From assembly GCA_008694505.1 (NCBI GenBank), contig VZDJ01000034.1, positions 1,596,534 through 1,660,533 of the forward strand: 64,000 bases of DNA, read 5' to 3'. The notes under the pieces were generated by a model. It saw only the letters and a program-made list of their open reading frames with translations. It did no database searches and was not told where the DNA came from. The stretch's first letter is position 1. Every line of letters starts with the position of its first letter. The position numbers and the translations under genes are program-made. Shown piece after piece: positions 49,501-57,830 of the stretch. This stretch comes from Cyanoderma ruficeps. Lineage: Eukaryota > Chordata > Aves > Passeriformes > Timaliidae.

Positions 49501-52500
49501 GCATTTGAATCGGTGAGCATCACCTGGTGCCATTGTCATTCTGGTGACAGTTTCATCTTGTTACTTCTGAGGGTTTAGCTCTGCTCTTTCTGCACTGGCC
49601 ACTTCCAATTGCAGCCATAATTTAGTGCTTATTAGTGTTTGTTGCAGGCAGGTGCCTGCACTCACAAGTTGGTAGAAGTGGCTGCTTACACCACAGTTAG
49701 CTCAGGCGAAAAGCTGGTGGCAGATTTGCCTGAGTGCCACTGCCAGTCCTGCCTGGTGCTGCCACTCGAGCCAGGTTGTTCTGCCCTTTTCCTTGCCATG
49801 CCTATGCTGCCCAAAGAACAGGACCTGAGTGATGTGTTTATCTTGTTACAGACAACCTACAAGGGGAAATCATCCTTCCAGACATATGCTGACTATCTGA
49901 AATGGGAGACATTCCTGCAGCAGCAGCTCCAGCTCTTCCCAGAGGGCTCTGCTCTCCGGCGTGGTTTCCAGACCTGTGAGCACTGGAAGCAGATTTTCAT
50001 GGAGATTATAGGCAAGTGACTGCCATGTTTTCTCCCTGGGGAGCCCATGCTCTCTGATACATCTTCACAGCACACTCCATCCCATCTGCTGGGCATGGGT
50101 GATATCTGCAGTCCTTTGCCATTGCTGCGAAAACTCCTAGAACCTGTTCCTGCCCTAAGCAAAGTGTATTGTCAAAACTAGGCAAAGCCCAAGGAAATAG
50201 GTAAGGGAAGGGACTCAGCCCTGCTGATGCAAGATTCAAGAAACCGATCCCCTTCTTTCCACTTTCATCCTCCCCTTCCTGTCTTCCCCAGTGTGAGTCC
50301 CTGCCTGCCTTGTTGCCAGCAGGAACATGGTGCCTTTCTCATCGAGCTGTCACCTTCCAGGATTCATATCAGCTGGCTGTTTCCTTCCAGGAGTGCAGAG
50401 TGCCCTGTATGGTCTTGTCCTCTCGCTGGTCATCTGTGTGGCTGCTGTGGCAGTGTTCACCACACACATCCTCCTCCTGCTGCCAGTGCTGCTCAGCATC
50501 TTAGGTAAAAACACCAATTCCAATGTGTCAGGCTTTCACTTTTCCTGAAATTGGTGGATTGTGGCACTGCTGGTTCTCTGGTGATTTGAACAGAATTGCT
50601 CATATTCTGTGTAAACCCTTTTGGCTGTCTGGGAGCCAGCCCTGGAGAACAGACTGGCTAAGTGAAGAAACTCTCAACAAATGCTCAGGAGCTTCACTGG
50701 GAAAGTAGATTTGTGTGTCTAATTCCCAGTGTGTTTTATCTACACAATCCCTTCTGTTTGTTTAAATAACGGTTTTAGCTACACAAATGCCATCCCTTCC
50801 TGTTGTGTGTAATAATGTCATTAAGTCCCACAAGCTCTGAATAACAATTGTACTACTTTCCAAGAACCTGCACCATGGCTACTGTTTCCAAGCAGTGGGA
50901 GATGTTAAAAGTGGAGTATTTTAGCAGTTTTTTAGTATTTGAAGCAAGATTGTAAATAGTTTCCTCTCCTGGGCTGGTGATTTGATAATATTGTGGTCTA
51001 ACTGTGTTGCTCAACTTCTCAGTTTAAAAATCCAATCCATCGATTTAAAACCACTTAGTCTCCCACATATGACTCACAAACTAACAGTACTCTCTGCCTT
51101 CAAAGAAGTGTGCTCAGCCTCTGTGTAACTCCAGCAGGCAAAACAACAGGTTCACTTCCCTGTGGTGCTTGTGTGCACACACGGACACTTGTCTGGGCTT
51201 GGATTCATTTAGCAAGAGTTAGTCTAGACTGGCATCAGTCTGATATTTAACTAGGGGTTCCACTAGGCCCAGCAGGTCTGGTCACCTTAGGAAATGGTCC
51301 CTGTGCTAAGGGAAGGTGAGGGAAGTGTTTGTTTCTGTGGCAGGGGGAGTGTGTACCAGATTCAGTGGGTGGCACACAGACCTGTGGGGTATGATCCCAA
51401 ACTCCCCAGGGACTGATGTGTGTCAGCAGGCTTGTGCAGCAGTCCCAGAGTCCTTTACATTTGCCTAATAACACCTTCCTCACACAGGGGTCGTCTGCCT
51501 TGTGGTGACCATCATGTACTGGTCTGGCTGGGAGATGGGAGCTGTGGAAGCCATTTCCCTCTCCATCCTCGTGGGCTCCTCTGTTGATTACTGTGTGCAC
51601 TTGGTGGAGGGCTACCTGCTGGCAGGGGAGAACCTGCCAGTCCACCAGGCTGAGGTGAGCTCTGTTCTTCCTACAGCCTTGCATTCCTTCCTCTTGTGCC
51701 CTCCGTGCCACTCAGCTGTGATGCAGGATGCATGATAGGCAAGGGGGGATGTGTGGGGGATGTGTCCTGGCACCCCCAGAGCACCCCTGGGGTGTTTGGT
51801 ATTTGCTGTTTGTCCAGCTGACAGCTCCAGACTCTGAGCTTGTGTCCCTGAGTACAGTAAACTCAGATGAGGGTTTCCAACCCACATGGTTGTCCCCTTC
51901 TTGCTGGCCACAGCTGTGTCCAAAGCAACCCATCTTCATGTCCAAGTGAAGACAGCCTGCACTGGAACAGCTCTACCCTAATTCTGTAACCTGAAAATTG
52001 CTTTGCTGGACCCCAGCTCACCTCTGGCCTTGTTAATAACATCTTTTGTCTCATTGGGATGATGGAGACCACAAAAGCCTGGGATCTCTGATGCCAGGTA
52101 GTGTGTCTGCATGCAGTGCCTGGGTGGTGTAGCCCAGCAATCAGTGTGATGTGGTGGAAAGGAGGCACAGAATCAGCCTTTGCCTCTGCAGGGTTTTAAC
52201 CCTATGGCTCTTTGCTTAGTGTGCTCAGAATTGTCTGAGCTGCACTCAGGCAGCCTCTTCGTCCTGGATTGGGATTCTATCAGCTAAGCCAAGTTCTCAA
52301 AGCCGAAAATATCAATATAGCCCTGTTGCTAGAGGACATGAAAGAACCACACTCGTCAGGTTAAGAAGTGAGAAGAGAAAGAGAAAGTTTATTATGATTT
52401 GGGGTTTAAATAGGGTTTGGAATTTGTTCAGGGATTGGGGGATGAGAGTAACACCTCTCTGACCCCAGTGATCAACTTAGAAGTCTAACAATTTGCCCTT

Positions 52501-53028
52501 TCCCTTGGAAAGGAATGCGTATTCACAAAATACCAGCCTTTGGTTTTGTCACAAGCGTGAGAAAACTCCAGTAAAAACGTGAAAAACATCAGAAGGCTGA
52601 AAAATCAAGGCCACATAGCCCCGTGTGTGTGGCTGTCACACTAACCCTGCTGTCCCTCCCGGCAGGACCCCACAGCCTGCAGACAGTGGAGGACGATGGA
52701 AGCAGTGCGGCACGTGGGGGTGGCAATCGTCTCCAGTGCCGTCACCACCGTCATCGCCACCGTCCCCCTGTTCTTCTGCATCATTGCCCCCTTTGCCAAG
52801 TTTGGGAAGATCGTGGCCCTCAACACGGGGGTGTCCATCGTGTACACGTTAACTGTGAGCACGGCCCTGCTGAGCATCATGGGCCCCGGCACCTTCACCC
52901 GCAGCAGGACTTCCTGCCTCAAGGCTGTGCTGGGGGTGCTCCTGGCTGGCCTGCTGGGGCTCTGCATCTGCCTTGCCCTGCTCAAGAGTGGATTTAAGAT
53001 CCCCCTCTCCAATGGGACAGCCCTGTAG
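36627..53028 (+). CDS. DISP3: DISP3 (PTCHD2), Dispatched RND transporter family member 3, spliced CDS
   Basis: Twenty coding exons (listed one by one) join in phase to 4014 nt, 1337 residues plus stop. Order: cytoplasmic acidic N-terminus (MDTEDDPLLQ), TM1 about 66-90, first extracellular loop about 91-405, TM2-TM6 about 407-560 forming the sterol-sensing domain, cytoplasmic loop, TM7 about 671-693, second extracellular loop, then TM8-TM12 to the C-terminus. The RND GxxxD-type signatures are present in TM4 (GVDD, 474-477) and TM10 (GSSVD, 1191-1195). The protein matches human DISP3 closely as I remember it (about 1392 residues); most of the difference is a shorter variable segment of loop 1. 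Known of the family: DISP3 is a thyroid-hormone-responsive, brain-enriched membrane protein linked to cholesterol handling and neural progenitor growth. Its transported substrate is not firmly established. The start has a good Kozak context (G at -3 and +4). Confidence 0.96.
37555..38769 (+). other. DISP3: DISP3 intron 2, 1215 bp
   Basis: GTGAGC donor and CTCCTGCAG acceptor. Nothing recognised inside. Confidence 0.85.
38770..38989 (+). CDS. DISP3: DISP3 exon 3
   Basis: 220 nt, residues 310-383 (loop 1). Contains the conserved motifs LAMTHPEFYWYVDEGLS and SEILFGAPLPNYYSV. Flanked by CTCCTGCAG and CAG then GTGAGG. It ends in phase 2 and the split codon with exon 4 gives Ser383. Confidence 0.95.
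38990..40451 (+). other. DISP3: DISP3 intron 3, 1462 bp
   Basis: GTGAGG donor; the acceptor CACCCTAG follows a long pyrimidine tract. Nothing recognised inside. Confidence 0.85.
40452..40588 (+). CDS. DISP3: DISP3 exon 4 (TM2, start of sterol-sensing domain)
   Basis: 137 nt, residues 383-428. Encodes VQVLYGGTDLFDYEV and TM2 (about 407-427). Acceptor CACCCTAG, donor CAG then GTAGGC, phase 1. Confidence 0.95.
41012..41146 (+). CDS. DISP3: DISP3 exon 5 (TM3-TM4, sterol-sensing domain)
   Basis: 135 nt, residues 429-473. Two hydrophobic segments, from FLSFFGIASIGLSCLV to GVAAFVIVGIG, belong to the sterol-sensing domain. Acceptor TGCTGTAG, donor TTG then GTAAGC, phase 1. Confidence 0.95.
41376..41536 (+). 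CDS. DISP3: DISP3 exon 6 (GVDD motif)
   Basis: 161 nt, residues 474-527. Begins with the RND signature GVDDVFVF, whose acidic pair (D476, D477) corresponds to the proton-relay residues of RND transporters. It continues through TGKATFF-like sequence (TAGKATFFTSLTTAAAY). Acceptor TTTTCCAG, donor CAG then GTACCC, phase 0. Confidence 0.95.
41867..42006 (+). CDS. DISP3: DISP3 exon 7 (end of sterol-sensing domain)
   Basis: 140 nt, residues 528-573 plus two bases. Encodes IPAVHDFGLFMSLIVSCCW, a TM, and the start of the cytoplasmic loop. Acceptor CGTGTAG is short of pyrimidines at -5 to -3 but is preceded by a CTCTCTCCTC tract. Donor CAG then GTGAGC, phase 2. Confidence 0.95.
42694..42839 (+). CDS. 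DISP3: DISP3 exon 8 (cytoplasmic loop)
   Basis: 146 nt, residues 574-622. Cysteine- and lysine-containing start (CNQKCTKKS), then the conserved acidic run PYLDDDIPLL and VEEEP. Acceptor TTTCAATCCAG, donor CTG then GTATGT, phase 1. Confidence 0.94.
42840..44274 (+). other. DISP3: DISP3 intron 8, 1435 bp
   Basis: GTATGT donor, TCTATTCTAG acceptor. Contains an A-run near 43312-43320; nothing else recognised. Confidence 0.8.
44275..44436 (+). CDS. DISP3: DISP3 exon 9
   Basis: 162 nt, residues 623-676. Encodes the rest of the cytoplasmic loop and the conserved LQELLEHWVLWSAVKSRWVI leading into TM7. Acceptor TATTCTAG, donor TGG then GTAAGG, phase 1. Confidence 0.94.
44823..44984 (+). CDS. DISP3: DISP3 exon 10 (TM7, start of second extracellular loop)
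   Basis: 162 nt, residues 677-730. TM7 (LFLLVLLLSIFFASRL), then the conserved RPDTNIQVLLDLKYNLSAEG and the cysteine pair ITC.. SG. Acceptor CTCCTTGCAG, donor CAG then GTGAGA, phase 1. Confidence 0.95.
45426..45548 (+). CDS. DISP3: DISP3 exon 11 (second extracellular loop)
   Basis: 123 nt, residues 731-771. Encodes LFQEKPHSLQNNIRTSLEKK and then a short variable segment rich in Gly, Ser and Arg. Acceptor GTGGGACAG is purine-rich just before the AG. Donor AAG then GTGAGT, phase 1. Confidence 0.92.
46116..46252 (+). CDS. DISP3: DISP3 exon 12 (second extracellular loop)
   Basis: 137 nt, residues 772-817. Encodes GTVYISKS and the sequon-bearing SLNAS, then GDGEVPSFQ. Acceptor TTTTCTTCAG, donor CAG then GTAAGT, phase 0. 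Confidence 0.94.
46770..46951 (+). CDS. DISP3: DISP3 exon 13 (second extracellular loop)
   Basis: 182 nt, residues 818-877 plus two bases. Encodes VYRVPFGNFTRKLTAC and CDTKRGWKFDFSFYV. Contains sequon NFT. Acceptor ATTGCTTAG, donor ACG then GTAACC, a weaker donor than its neighbours; phase 2. Confidence 0.93.
47399..47529 (+). CDS. DISP3: DISP3 exon 14 (second extracellular loop)
   Basis: 131 nt, residues 878-921. Encodes KLYFAQSHKPPYHGRVC and the conserved PPGCLLSSSPDGPTKG. Acceptor TGCTGCACAG, donor AAG then GTGAGC, phase 1. Followed by the shortest intron of the gene (101 bp). Confidence 0.95.
47631..47803 (+). CDS. DISP3: DISP3 exon 15 (tandem acceptor)
   Basis: 173 nt with the downstream acceptor, residues 922-979. 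The acceptor is CAGCAG: use of the first AG would start the exon at 47628 and add one alanine. I chose the second because it gives the human length at this point. Encodes GFNPCMNTGCGKPAVRPLVD and AMVFVVFGI. The donor ATG then GTACAC is weak but is the only one that keeps phase 0 and matches the family. Confidence 0.88.
48516..48642 (+). CDS. DISP3: DISP3 exon 16
   Basis: 127 nt, residues 980-1021 plus one base. Encodes GSVIYDDSFDLFKEIG and the conserved CRLCKAIASNSELV-type segment (here CRLCKAIASNS with one difference), PGGAQCLPS. The acceptor is GTGAAAG, lacking a pyrimidine at -3; the upstream tract is TGTCTCCTTGTG. An AG five bases downstream would break the frame. Donor CGG then GTAGGT, phase 1. 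Confidence 0.87.
49367..49512 (+). CDS. DISP3: DISP3 exon 17
   Basis: 146 nt, residues 1022-1070. Encodes YSISSFLQMLHPEC and LLPGQLSHGAVGV. Strong acceptor CTTTCTCCCCAG, donor TCG then GTGAGC, phase 0. Confidence 0.95.
49852..50011 (+). CDS. DISP3: DISP3 exon 18 (GC donor)
   Basis: 160 nt, residues 1071-1123 plus one base. Encodes TTYKGKSSFQTYADYLKWE and RRGFQTCEHWKQIFMEIIG, the last part of the second extracellular loop. Its donor is ATAG then GCAAGT, a GC-AG splice site with otherwise full consensus; phase 1. Confidence 0.94.
50391..50504 (+). CDS. DISP3: DISP3 exon 19 (TM8-TM9)
   Basis: 114 nt, residues 1124-1161. Encodes VQSALYGLVLSLVICVAAVA and THILLLLPVLLSIL, two hydrophobic segments. 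Acceptor TTTCCTTCCAG, donor TAG then GTAAAA, phase 1. Confidence 0.95.
   Translation, partial: ECRVPCMVLSSRWSSVWLLWQCSPHTSSSCCQCCSAS
50505..51487 (+). other. DISP3: DISP3 intron 19, 983 bp
   Basis: GTAAAA donor, CCTCACACAG acceptor. AT-rich middle; nothing recognised. Confidence 0.8.
51488..51654 (+). CDS. DISP3: DISP3 exon 20 (TM10 GxxxD motif)
   Basis: 167 nt, residues 1162-1217. Encodes VVCLVVTIMYWSGWEMGAVE and the second RND signature, LVGSSVDYCVHLVEGYL, with D1195 as the likely relay acid. Acceptor CTCACACAG, donor GAG then GTGAGC, phase 0. Confidence 0.96.
51655..52665 (+). other. DISP3: DISP3 intron 20, 1011 bp
   Basis: GTGAGC donor and CCCGGCAG acceptor. It contains the solo LTR at 52324-52615. 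A good branch-point match, CACTAAC (CTAAC at 52641-52645), lies between the LTR and the acceptor. Confidence 0.88.
52324..52615 (-). mobile_element. solo LTR with 6-bp target-site duplication (ERVK-like)
   Basis: The 292-bp element reads TG...CA at its ends and is flanked on both sides by TAGCCC (52318-52323 and 52616-52621). The 6-bp duplication suits an ERVK-class integration. TTTATT at about 52389-52394 is AATAAA on the minus strand, so the LTR is antisense to DISP3. I recall similar sequence from songbird LTRs. There is no internal retroviral sequence, so it is a solo LTR left after recombination. Confidence 0.8.
52666..53028 (+). CDS. DISP3: DISP3 exon 21, coding part (TM11-TM12, stop)
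   Basis: 363 nt including TAG at 53026-53028, residues 1218-1337. Encodes CRQWRTMEAVRHVGVAIVSS, TTVIATVPLFFCIIAPFAKF, GKIVALNTGVSIVYTLTVST and a last TM (AVLGVLLAGLLGLCICLALL), then the short tail FKIPLSNGTAL. The acceptor GGCAG follows the branch-point-like CTAAC by about 20 nt. The exon is much richer in GC than the intron before it. Confidence 0.96.
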   Translation, partial: DPTACRQWRTMEAVRHVGVAIVSSAVTTVIATVPLFFCIIAPFAKFGKIVALNTGVSIVYTLTVSTALLSIMGPGTFTRSRTSCLKAVLGVLLAGLLGLCICLALLKSGFKIPLSNGTAL

Positions 53029-53075
53029 AAGACCCCAGGCCGAGAGCCACGTGCTCTGTCCTCTTGCTCCCTTTC

Positions 53076-53128
53076 TTTTTTCTTTTCTTTTTAAAGGATA
53101 TTTTTTGTAAGAAAAAGAAGAGGAAAAA
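53076..53128 (+). other. DISP3: predicted stem-loop in proximal 3' UTR
   Basis: A 17-base U/C arm (53076-53092) can pair with a 17-base A/G arm (53112-53128), with two G-U pairs and no mismatch, around a 19-base loop. The stem starts 48 nt after the stop codon. Confidence 0.5.
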
Positions 53129-54149
53129 AAAAAGTCCCTTTTTTCATGAAGTTTTTCAACTCCAGATGCACTTTATTTTCTAATGGGTTTTGCTCTGAAC
53201 TTGTATTTATTTTGGGTAGTGATGGATGGATGACGGACAGTGAGGGCTGCCCAGGGAATACCTCAGCCCGTGAATAGGAGAGGAGGAGGTTTCCTTCTCT
53301 CAGTTTTCTTTCTGCTTTCTTTTTTTCTTTTCTTGTTCCTTTAATTTATTTTTAACAAACAGGGCTTTCTGGACCCACAAAACTAAAACGGGAGAATTTG
53401 GGAAGGTCATGTGATCCTTTCAAAAGCCCTTCCCTCTGTCCTTCCCCCCACTTGTCCAGGGTCAGCTTTGCAACCATGACTCTTGAGGTGATGTTCTACT
53501 CCCACATCAAGCCTGTGCCTCATTATTTGAGCCTTCAAGAACAGCAGTGAGCTGTTGGACAGGCCTGGAGATCAGGATTGTCTGGATCCCTTTGCCAGGC
53601 CCTGTGCCCAAGCCAGACCAGCAGTGAACTTGCTGCACAGGAGCTCTCATGGGTGTCACTTTGGGATCCAAACTAGAGCTGTTTGCTGTGTGGCACCATC
53701 TGCAGTGCACCTGCTTTCATCATTCAGGGAGGGTGTTGGGACACATGGCATTACCCCTCTTTCTGGAGGGACAGTGCACTTGGTACTGGGATCTCCTGTG
53801 TCTGTGAAGAGCCATCAGGAAGCAGATGGTGCCCTCAGCAGGCTGCCCTCCTCTCCCTCATCCCAGTAGTGAGGTCAAGGCAGTTTCAGTGCCCAGTCCC
53901 CCCTGGCCACCTCACCAGTCACTGCCTCTGCTCTTCCTGTGGAGACAAAAGAGCCCTGAGGTGCCTGCAGAGCTCTTTGGTCACAGCAGTCAGCTCTTAG
54001 CCTGAGCAGAGGTAACCCCTGGGGCCAGGGAGAGCCCATCACTGGTTGTGTGCACAGCATCCTCTGTGGCAGTTCAGAGACACCCTCCTGTGTGGAGACC
54101 CGAGGGCAGCAGAGCTGCAGCTGCTGTCTGCTCTCAGCAGATGGTTTAT

Positions 54150-54155
54150 ATTAAA
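54150..54155 (+). terminator. DISP3: poly(A) signal ATTAAA (candidate)
   Basis: Common variant hexamer in AT-rich context, about 1.1 kb after the stop. Confidence 0.4.
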
Positions 54156-54860
54156 GTAAAATGAAATTGCAAACTGGTGCCATTAACAAGTACATTTTAA
54201 GCATCACTGATTCTGTCGTATTTTTAAGATTGAAATAGCTTAGTGTGCATTAATATACAGCACATCTGATTCTTGGCAGAAGGGGAGGGTCAGGCCCACT
54301 GGGAGATGCATTAACCAGTATTTACAAGGGTGCCAGTAATGGGGCCAGGAAGCAGCCTGACTCAATTTCTTTGCATATTCCATGTCCTGGTGGCTTTGTG
54401 TTCTCTGTCTGGATCTATGCCTCTTTTCAAGATGAAAATTCTAGGAAGTCCAACCCCATTACCAGCCAATTTGTGGGTCCTGCACTGCTGAGAGACTGAG
54501 CTGCTTCTGCTTGGCTCAGTGCATCCCTGCTCCTATCCCTGCCAGTCTTACACCTTCACATTGTGTCATCCCTGTGAAACTGGATCAAATGCTTGTTCCT
54601 AAAGTCGGTTCCCCAACGTGTCCCCAAGGTTCCCCAAGCTGGAGAGAGGAGTTCCTGTTATTTCCAGGTGGACTCCAGAGCAATCCTGCTGCAGGCAGTG
54701 AAGGTCATGAGAATGTGAGTAGAGCAGAACATGAGTAGTTTGGCTTCTCCTTGCTGTCCCATGGTGCAGCTGACTTACCCCTTTCTGCAAAGTGTTAAAT
54801 GTCTCTTGGCACCTACCTCTAATCTGCACCAGCTCCTTCATAATGAACCCCGTGCCCATG

Positions 54861-54866
54861 AATAAA
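54861..54866 (+). terminator. DISP3: poly(A) signal AATAAA (candidate)
   Basis: Canonical hexamer about 1.8 kb after the stop, followed by a T/G-containing stretch. Confidence 0.45.
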
Positions 54867-54890
54867 TGGTTCTGGAAAGGATTTTTGACT

Positions 54891-57130
54891 GTCCTTAAGC
54901 AGTGCTACCTTGATGGCTGCTGTGCACAGTTCTGCCCCATCCTTGCTGTGTAAGCCATGCTGTTCCCTGTGTCTGTGCTCCACATTTAACTCCTGGTGGT
55001 GCCCTCAGCACTCCTAAGTGGCAGTGACTGGAGAGGGCAAGAGTGCTTATGATATACAGCCCCATGGGACCTGTGTGGCTGTGCAGGTGCTGCAGGGCAC
55101 ACCAAGGTCTCCCTGGTGCTGTGGCTGGTGGCTTGACTTGAACTTAGCACTTCAAACCTCTTTTGGGTGATTAAAGCTGATGGATATTTCCAGGTCAGCA
55201 AGTAAGAGAATAAGGTGCTGAGGGCACCCTTAGAGGAAGTTCCTCCTTCTATAAGTATGAAGAAAGCTTTGAAGGCCTTTAAGAAAAGGCACAGGTGTGC
55301 TTTGAATCCTGCAAAGTTGAAAGCCTCTGTCAGCCCCTGGTATCCTATGTTTGTGCTCACTATAAAGAGGCTACATAAACCCCCTCACCTCCAGTGTGAT
55401 TCTGGACATGCCATGCTGGGAGCATTCATTCAGACACTGTGGGGAGGCAAAGATTAAAGTAGAGGGAAAGCTTTTATGTCTCTTGGGTCTGATCTGCAGA
55501 CAAAAATAACAAGAGTTCTTCGCACCTGACAGGATCCATCCTGTTTTCTAGGGAAGAGGACAAGCTATCATTTTCCCTCTTCTCTCCAGGCAGCCCAATC
55601 TCCCTCAGTGCAGAAGGACTGGCTGGCACTAGCAGGAGCAGAGCATCACCTTGGCTTTCATTGCCCAGAGTGATACTGGGAATGCAGTGGCTAGAATGAT
55701 TCAGAAGGAAGGGGAGAGACCAGGGTCAGTGCAAATTATTCACAAAGGCATGCTGAGGAGATTGTGCCCCACTAGGAAGGAAACTGAGGCAAGGAGAGGG
55801 GGAGGAACTTGGACCAGATGCAGCAGGATGGCAGAAGAGCCAGTAGAGGACCCTAGGTGATGTTTTATGCTGCAAGGACTTAATGAATGTTGTCAACTGA
55901 GACCCTGATTAAATACAGTCACGACACTTGTCTTAGATCTAACTTAGACATTTGCCCCATCACTGCTTCATCCTGAACAGCTCTGTGGTCGGGGTGCCTG
56001 ATGCTTTCTCCACATGCAGTGGAGTGAGACAGACTTAAAGGTGGGGCCCAGCCTTCTGCAAAGCACTTCAAACTTCCTGATCTCCCCAGGCAGCTCTGGA
56101 GACAGCAAATGAGTAGCAGATGTGTACATCCATGTCCATGTAGGCAGTGTCATCCTTGTGATTACAGAGGTAAGAAAAGGGATGGCTTTACCTGAGCAAG
56201 TGTGGGGTGGAGCTGACAGCCCTGCTGGGAATTGGTGCTCCAAGGCAGATGCTCGTGGCATTAAAAAGCAAGGCCTCACCCATCTGGTGCTGTTCCAGGA
56301 GCAGATGTTCACCTTAAACGATTCCTCCACATCTTTGCCTTTCTTTTTTCTCTGATGATTCCTGTGTTTTACAGGCCATCTCCTGGGCCCCATTGTCTTG
56401 CTGAGCAAGGTTCAGCCTTCTCCATGGTAGGTGTTGGTGCCCAAGGTGCTCACAGAGTCTGGACTGAAAGTGGCTGAAGAAATCTCGAGAATTTCCTTAT
56501 GCAGAGGAAGCCACGGAGTTAAACAGCTTCACACAAAGCTTTCAGTTTTGATGTTTCTAAAAAGAACACATCAGAAGGAAATGCTTTGATTTTCCATTTC
56601 AAAACAATCTTGGTGCAATTAAAAGGCATACAGAAATTTTCAGCTAGCACATGGCAGTGGAATGTGCCTATTAAATGCTCACTCCTTTATTTCTAGTAAA
56701 TCCTGGTTTGAGGCTTAACCTCTGAAAAGGCAGGTTACTGTTTGAGGAGGGGGTCATTCTGGAACTATGCAGTCTCCTACAAAACACAGTGGGTCTTGTC
56801 CTGCCTGGAAAACGTCTCCCTTCCAGCACAGGGTCATAGCAGAAGGACACTGCTCCTTGGTGCTGAAGCTCTGAGATTCATGCACACAGCTGGTGTGGCT
56901 GCTCTTTGCCTTCAGTGGAGCTACTGAGTGAGTCCAGGGCTGCCCATGGCTGTGGACACTTGGAGAAAGAGTCCCTGCTCACAACAGCTCTGTCCACATC
57001 AGCTTGGGAGTAGGGAGGAACATGATGTGCTGTGCAGAGACCAGCGTCAGAGGAAGGAAAAGGTCCATGACTCCTCGCTCTGTTTGTTTCTTTATGTTGT
57101 GGTGCCTCTTGAGGTTTGGGCAGGTGGGGC
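54891..57130. other. downstream non-coding DNA, nothing recognised
   Basis: No domain or spliced gene recognised. In mammals the next gene is FBXO2 on the opposite strand; I see no F-box or sugar-binding domain coding sequence here. Confidence 0.55.
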
Positions 57131-57139
57131 ATCAGGTCT

Positions 57140-57690
57140 GGCCACTGACCTGAGGAACACCACTGGTGCCTGGCTGCCAGCTGGATGCAGCACTGTTCAC
57201 CACCACTCTCTGAGCCTGGCCATGCAGCCAGTTCCTAACCCAGCAAAGAGTGCTCCTGTCCAAGCCGTGGGCTGCCAGCTTTTCCAGGAGTGTGCTGTGG
57301 GAGACAGTGTCAAAGGCCTGGATGAAGTCCCTATAGACAACATCCACAGGCTTTGCTGCATCCACCAGGTGGGTCACTTGGTCATAAAAGGAGACAAGGT
57401 TGGTCAAACATGACCTACCTCCCCTAAACCCATGCTGGCTGGGTCTGATACCCTGGCCATCCTGTAGGTGTTGTGTGATGACACTCAGTATAAACTGCTC
57501 CATGACCTTACTGGGTGCTGAGGTCAGGCTAACTGGCCCATAATTACCAGGATCCTCCTTCCCACCCTTTTTGTGGATAGGTGTCACATTGGCCAACCTC
57601 CAGTCATCTGGAACCTCACCAGTGTCCTGCACTGAATTTCTGTAGCAGAGCAGCCTGCCCTTCTGGAAGGTTATAAAAGGCTTTTTGTTT
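57140..57690 (-). mobile_element. CR1 LINE fragment, reverse-transcriptase region
   Basis: Read on the minus strand, an open frame carries CR1 reverse-transcriptase signatures in order: GEVPDDWRLANVTPIHKKG, the EDPGNYGPVSLTS block, QHGFRGGRSCLTNL, and DVVYRDFIQAFDTVSH with the motif-A aspartate kept. WVRNWLHGQAQRVVVN and SGVPQ follow. It stops there, before the second catalytic aspartates, so the piece lacks both the 5' part and the 3' part of the element. The open frame (57132-57830) extends past the CR1 similarity at its N-terminal side. Not a host gene. Confidence 0.85.
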
Positions 57691-57830
57691 AAGCCCATGA
57701 CACATATATATCCTCCCACACTGTCCACCAGGGAAGCTGTGCAGACTGATTTGCAGCCAGGCAGGACAAATTCAATGTCTTGGTTATTTCTTCCAAAATC
57801 ACTCCTCACCCCAGATAGTGTGTAAGCCAT

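Larger units (their letters stand above)
40589..50390 (+). other. DISP3: DISP3 introns 4-18, summary of the non-coding parts
   Basis: This span covers introns and the exons listed separately. Intron lengths: 4, 423; 5, 229; 6, 330; 7, 687; 8, 1435; 9, 386; 10, 441; 11, 567; 12, 517; 13, 447; 14, 101; 15, 712; 16, 724; 17, 339; 18, 379. All are GT-AG except intron 18 (GC-AG). I recognise no repeat, RNA gene or nested gene in them. Intron 15 has an AT-rich block at about 47960-48300. Confidence 0.8.
53029..54890 (+). other. DISP3: DISP3 3' UTR (extent estimated)
   Basis: Starts after the stop. ATTAAA at 54150-54155 and AATAAA at 54861-54866 are the only clear poly(A) signals on this strand before about 55 kb. 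The end is taken just after the second. The first part has pyrimidine and purine tracts able to pair with each other. AT-rich sequence after 54150 (to about 54270) would suit a cleavage region or conserved UTR. Confidence 0.5.

Noticed and set aside
57132..57830. 232-codon frame with a reverse transcriptase domain as a possible host gene
   Set aside because: It matches the CR1 LINE reverse transcriptase and lacks the rest of the enzyme; it is a repeat fragment.
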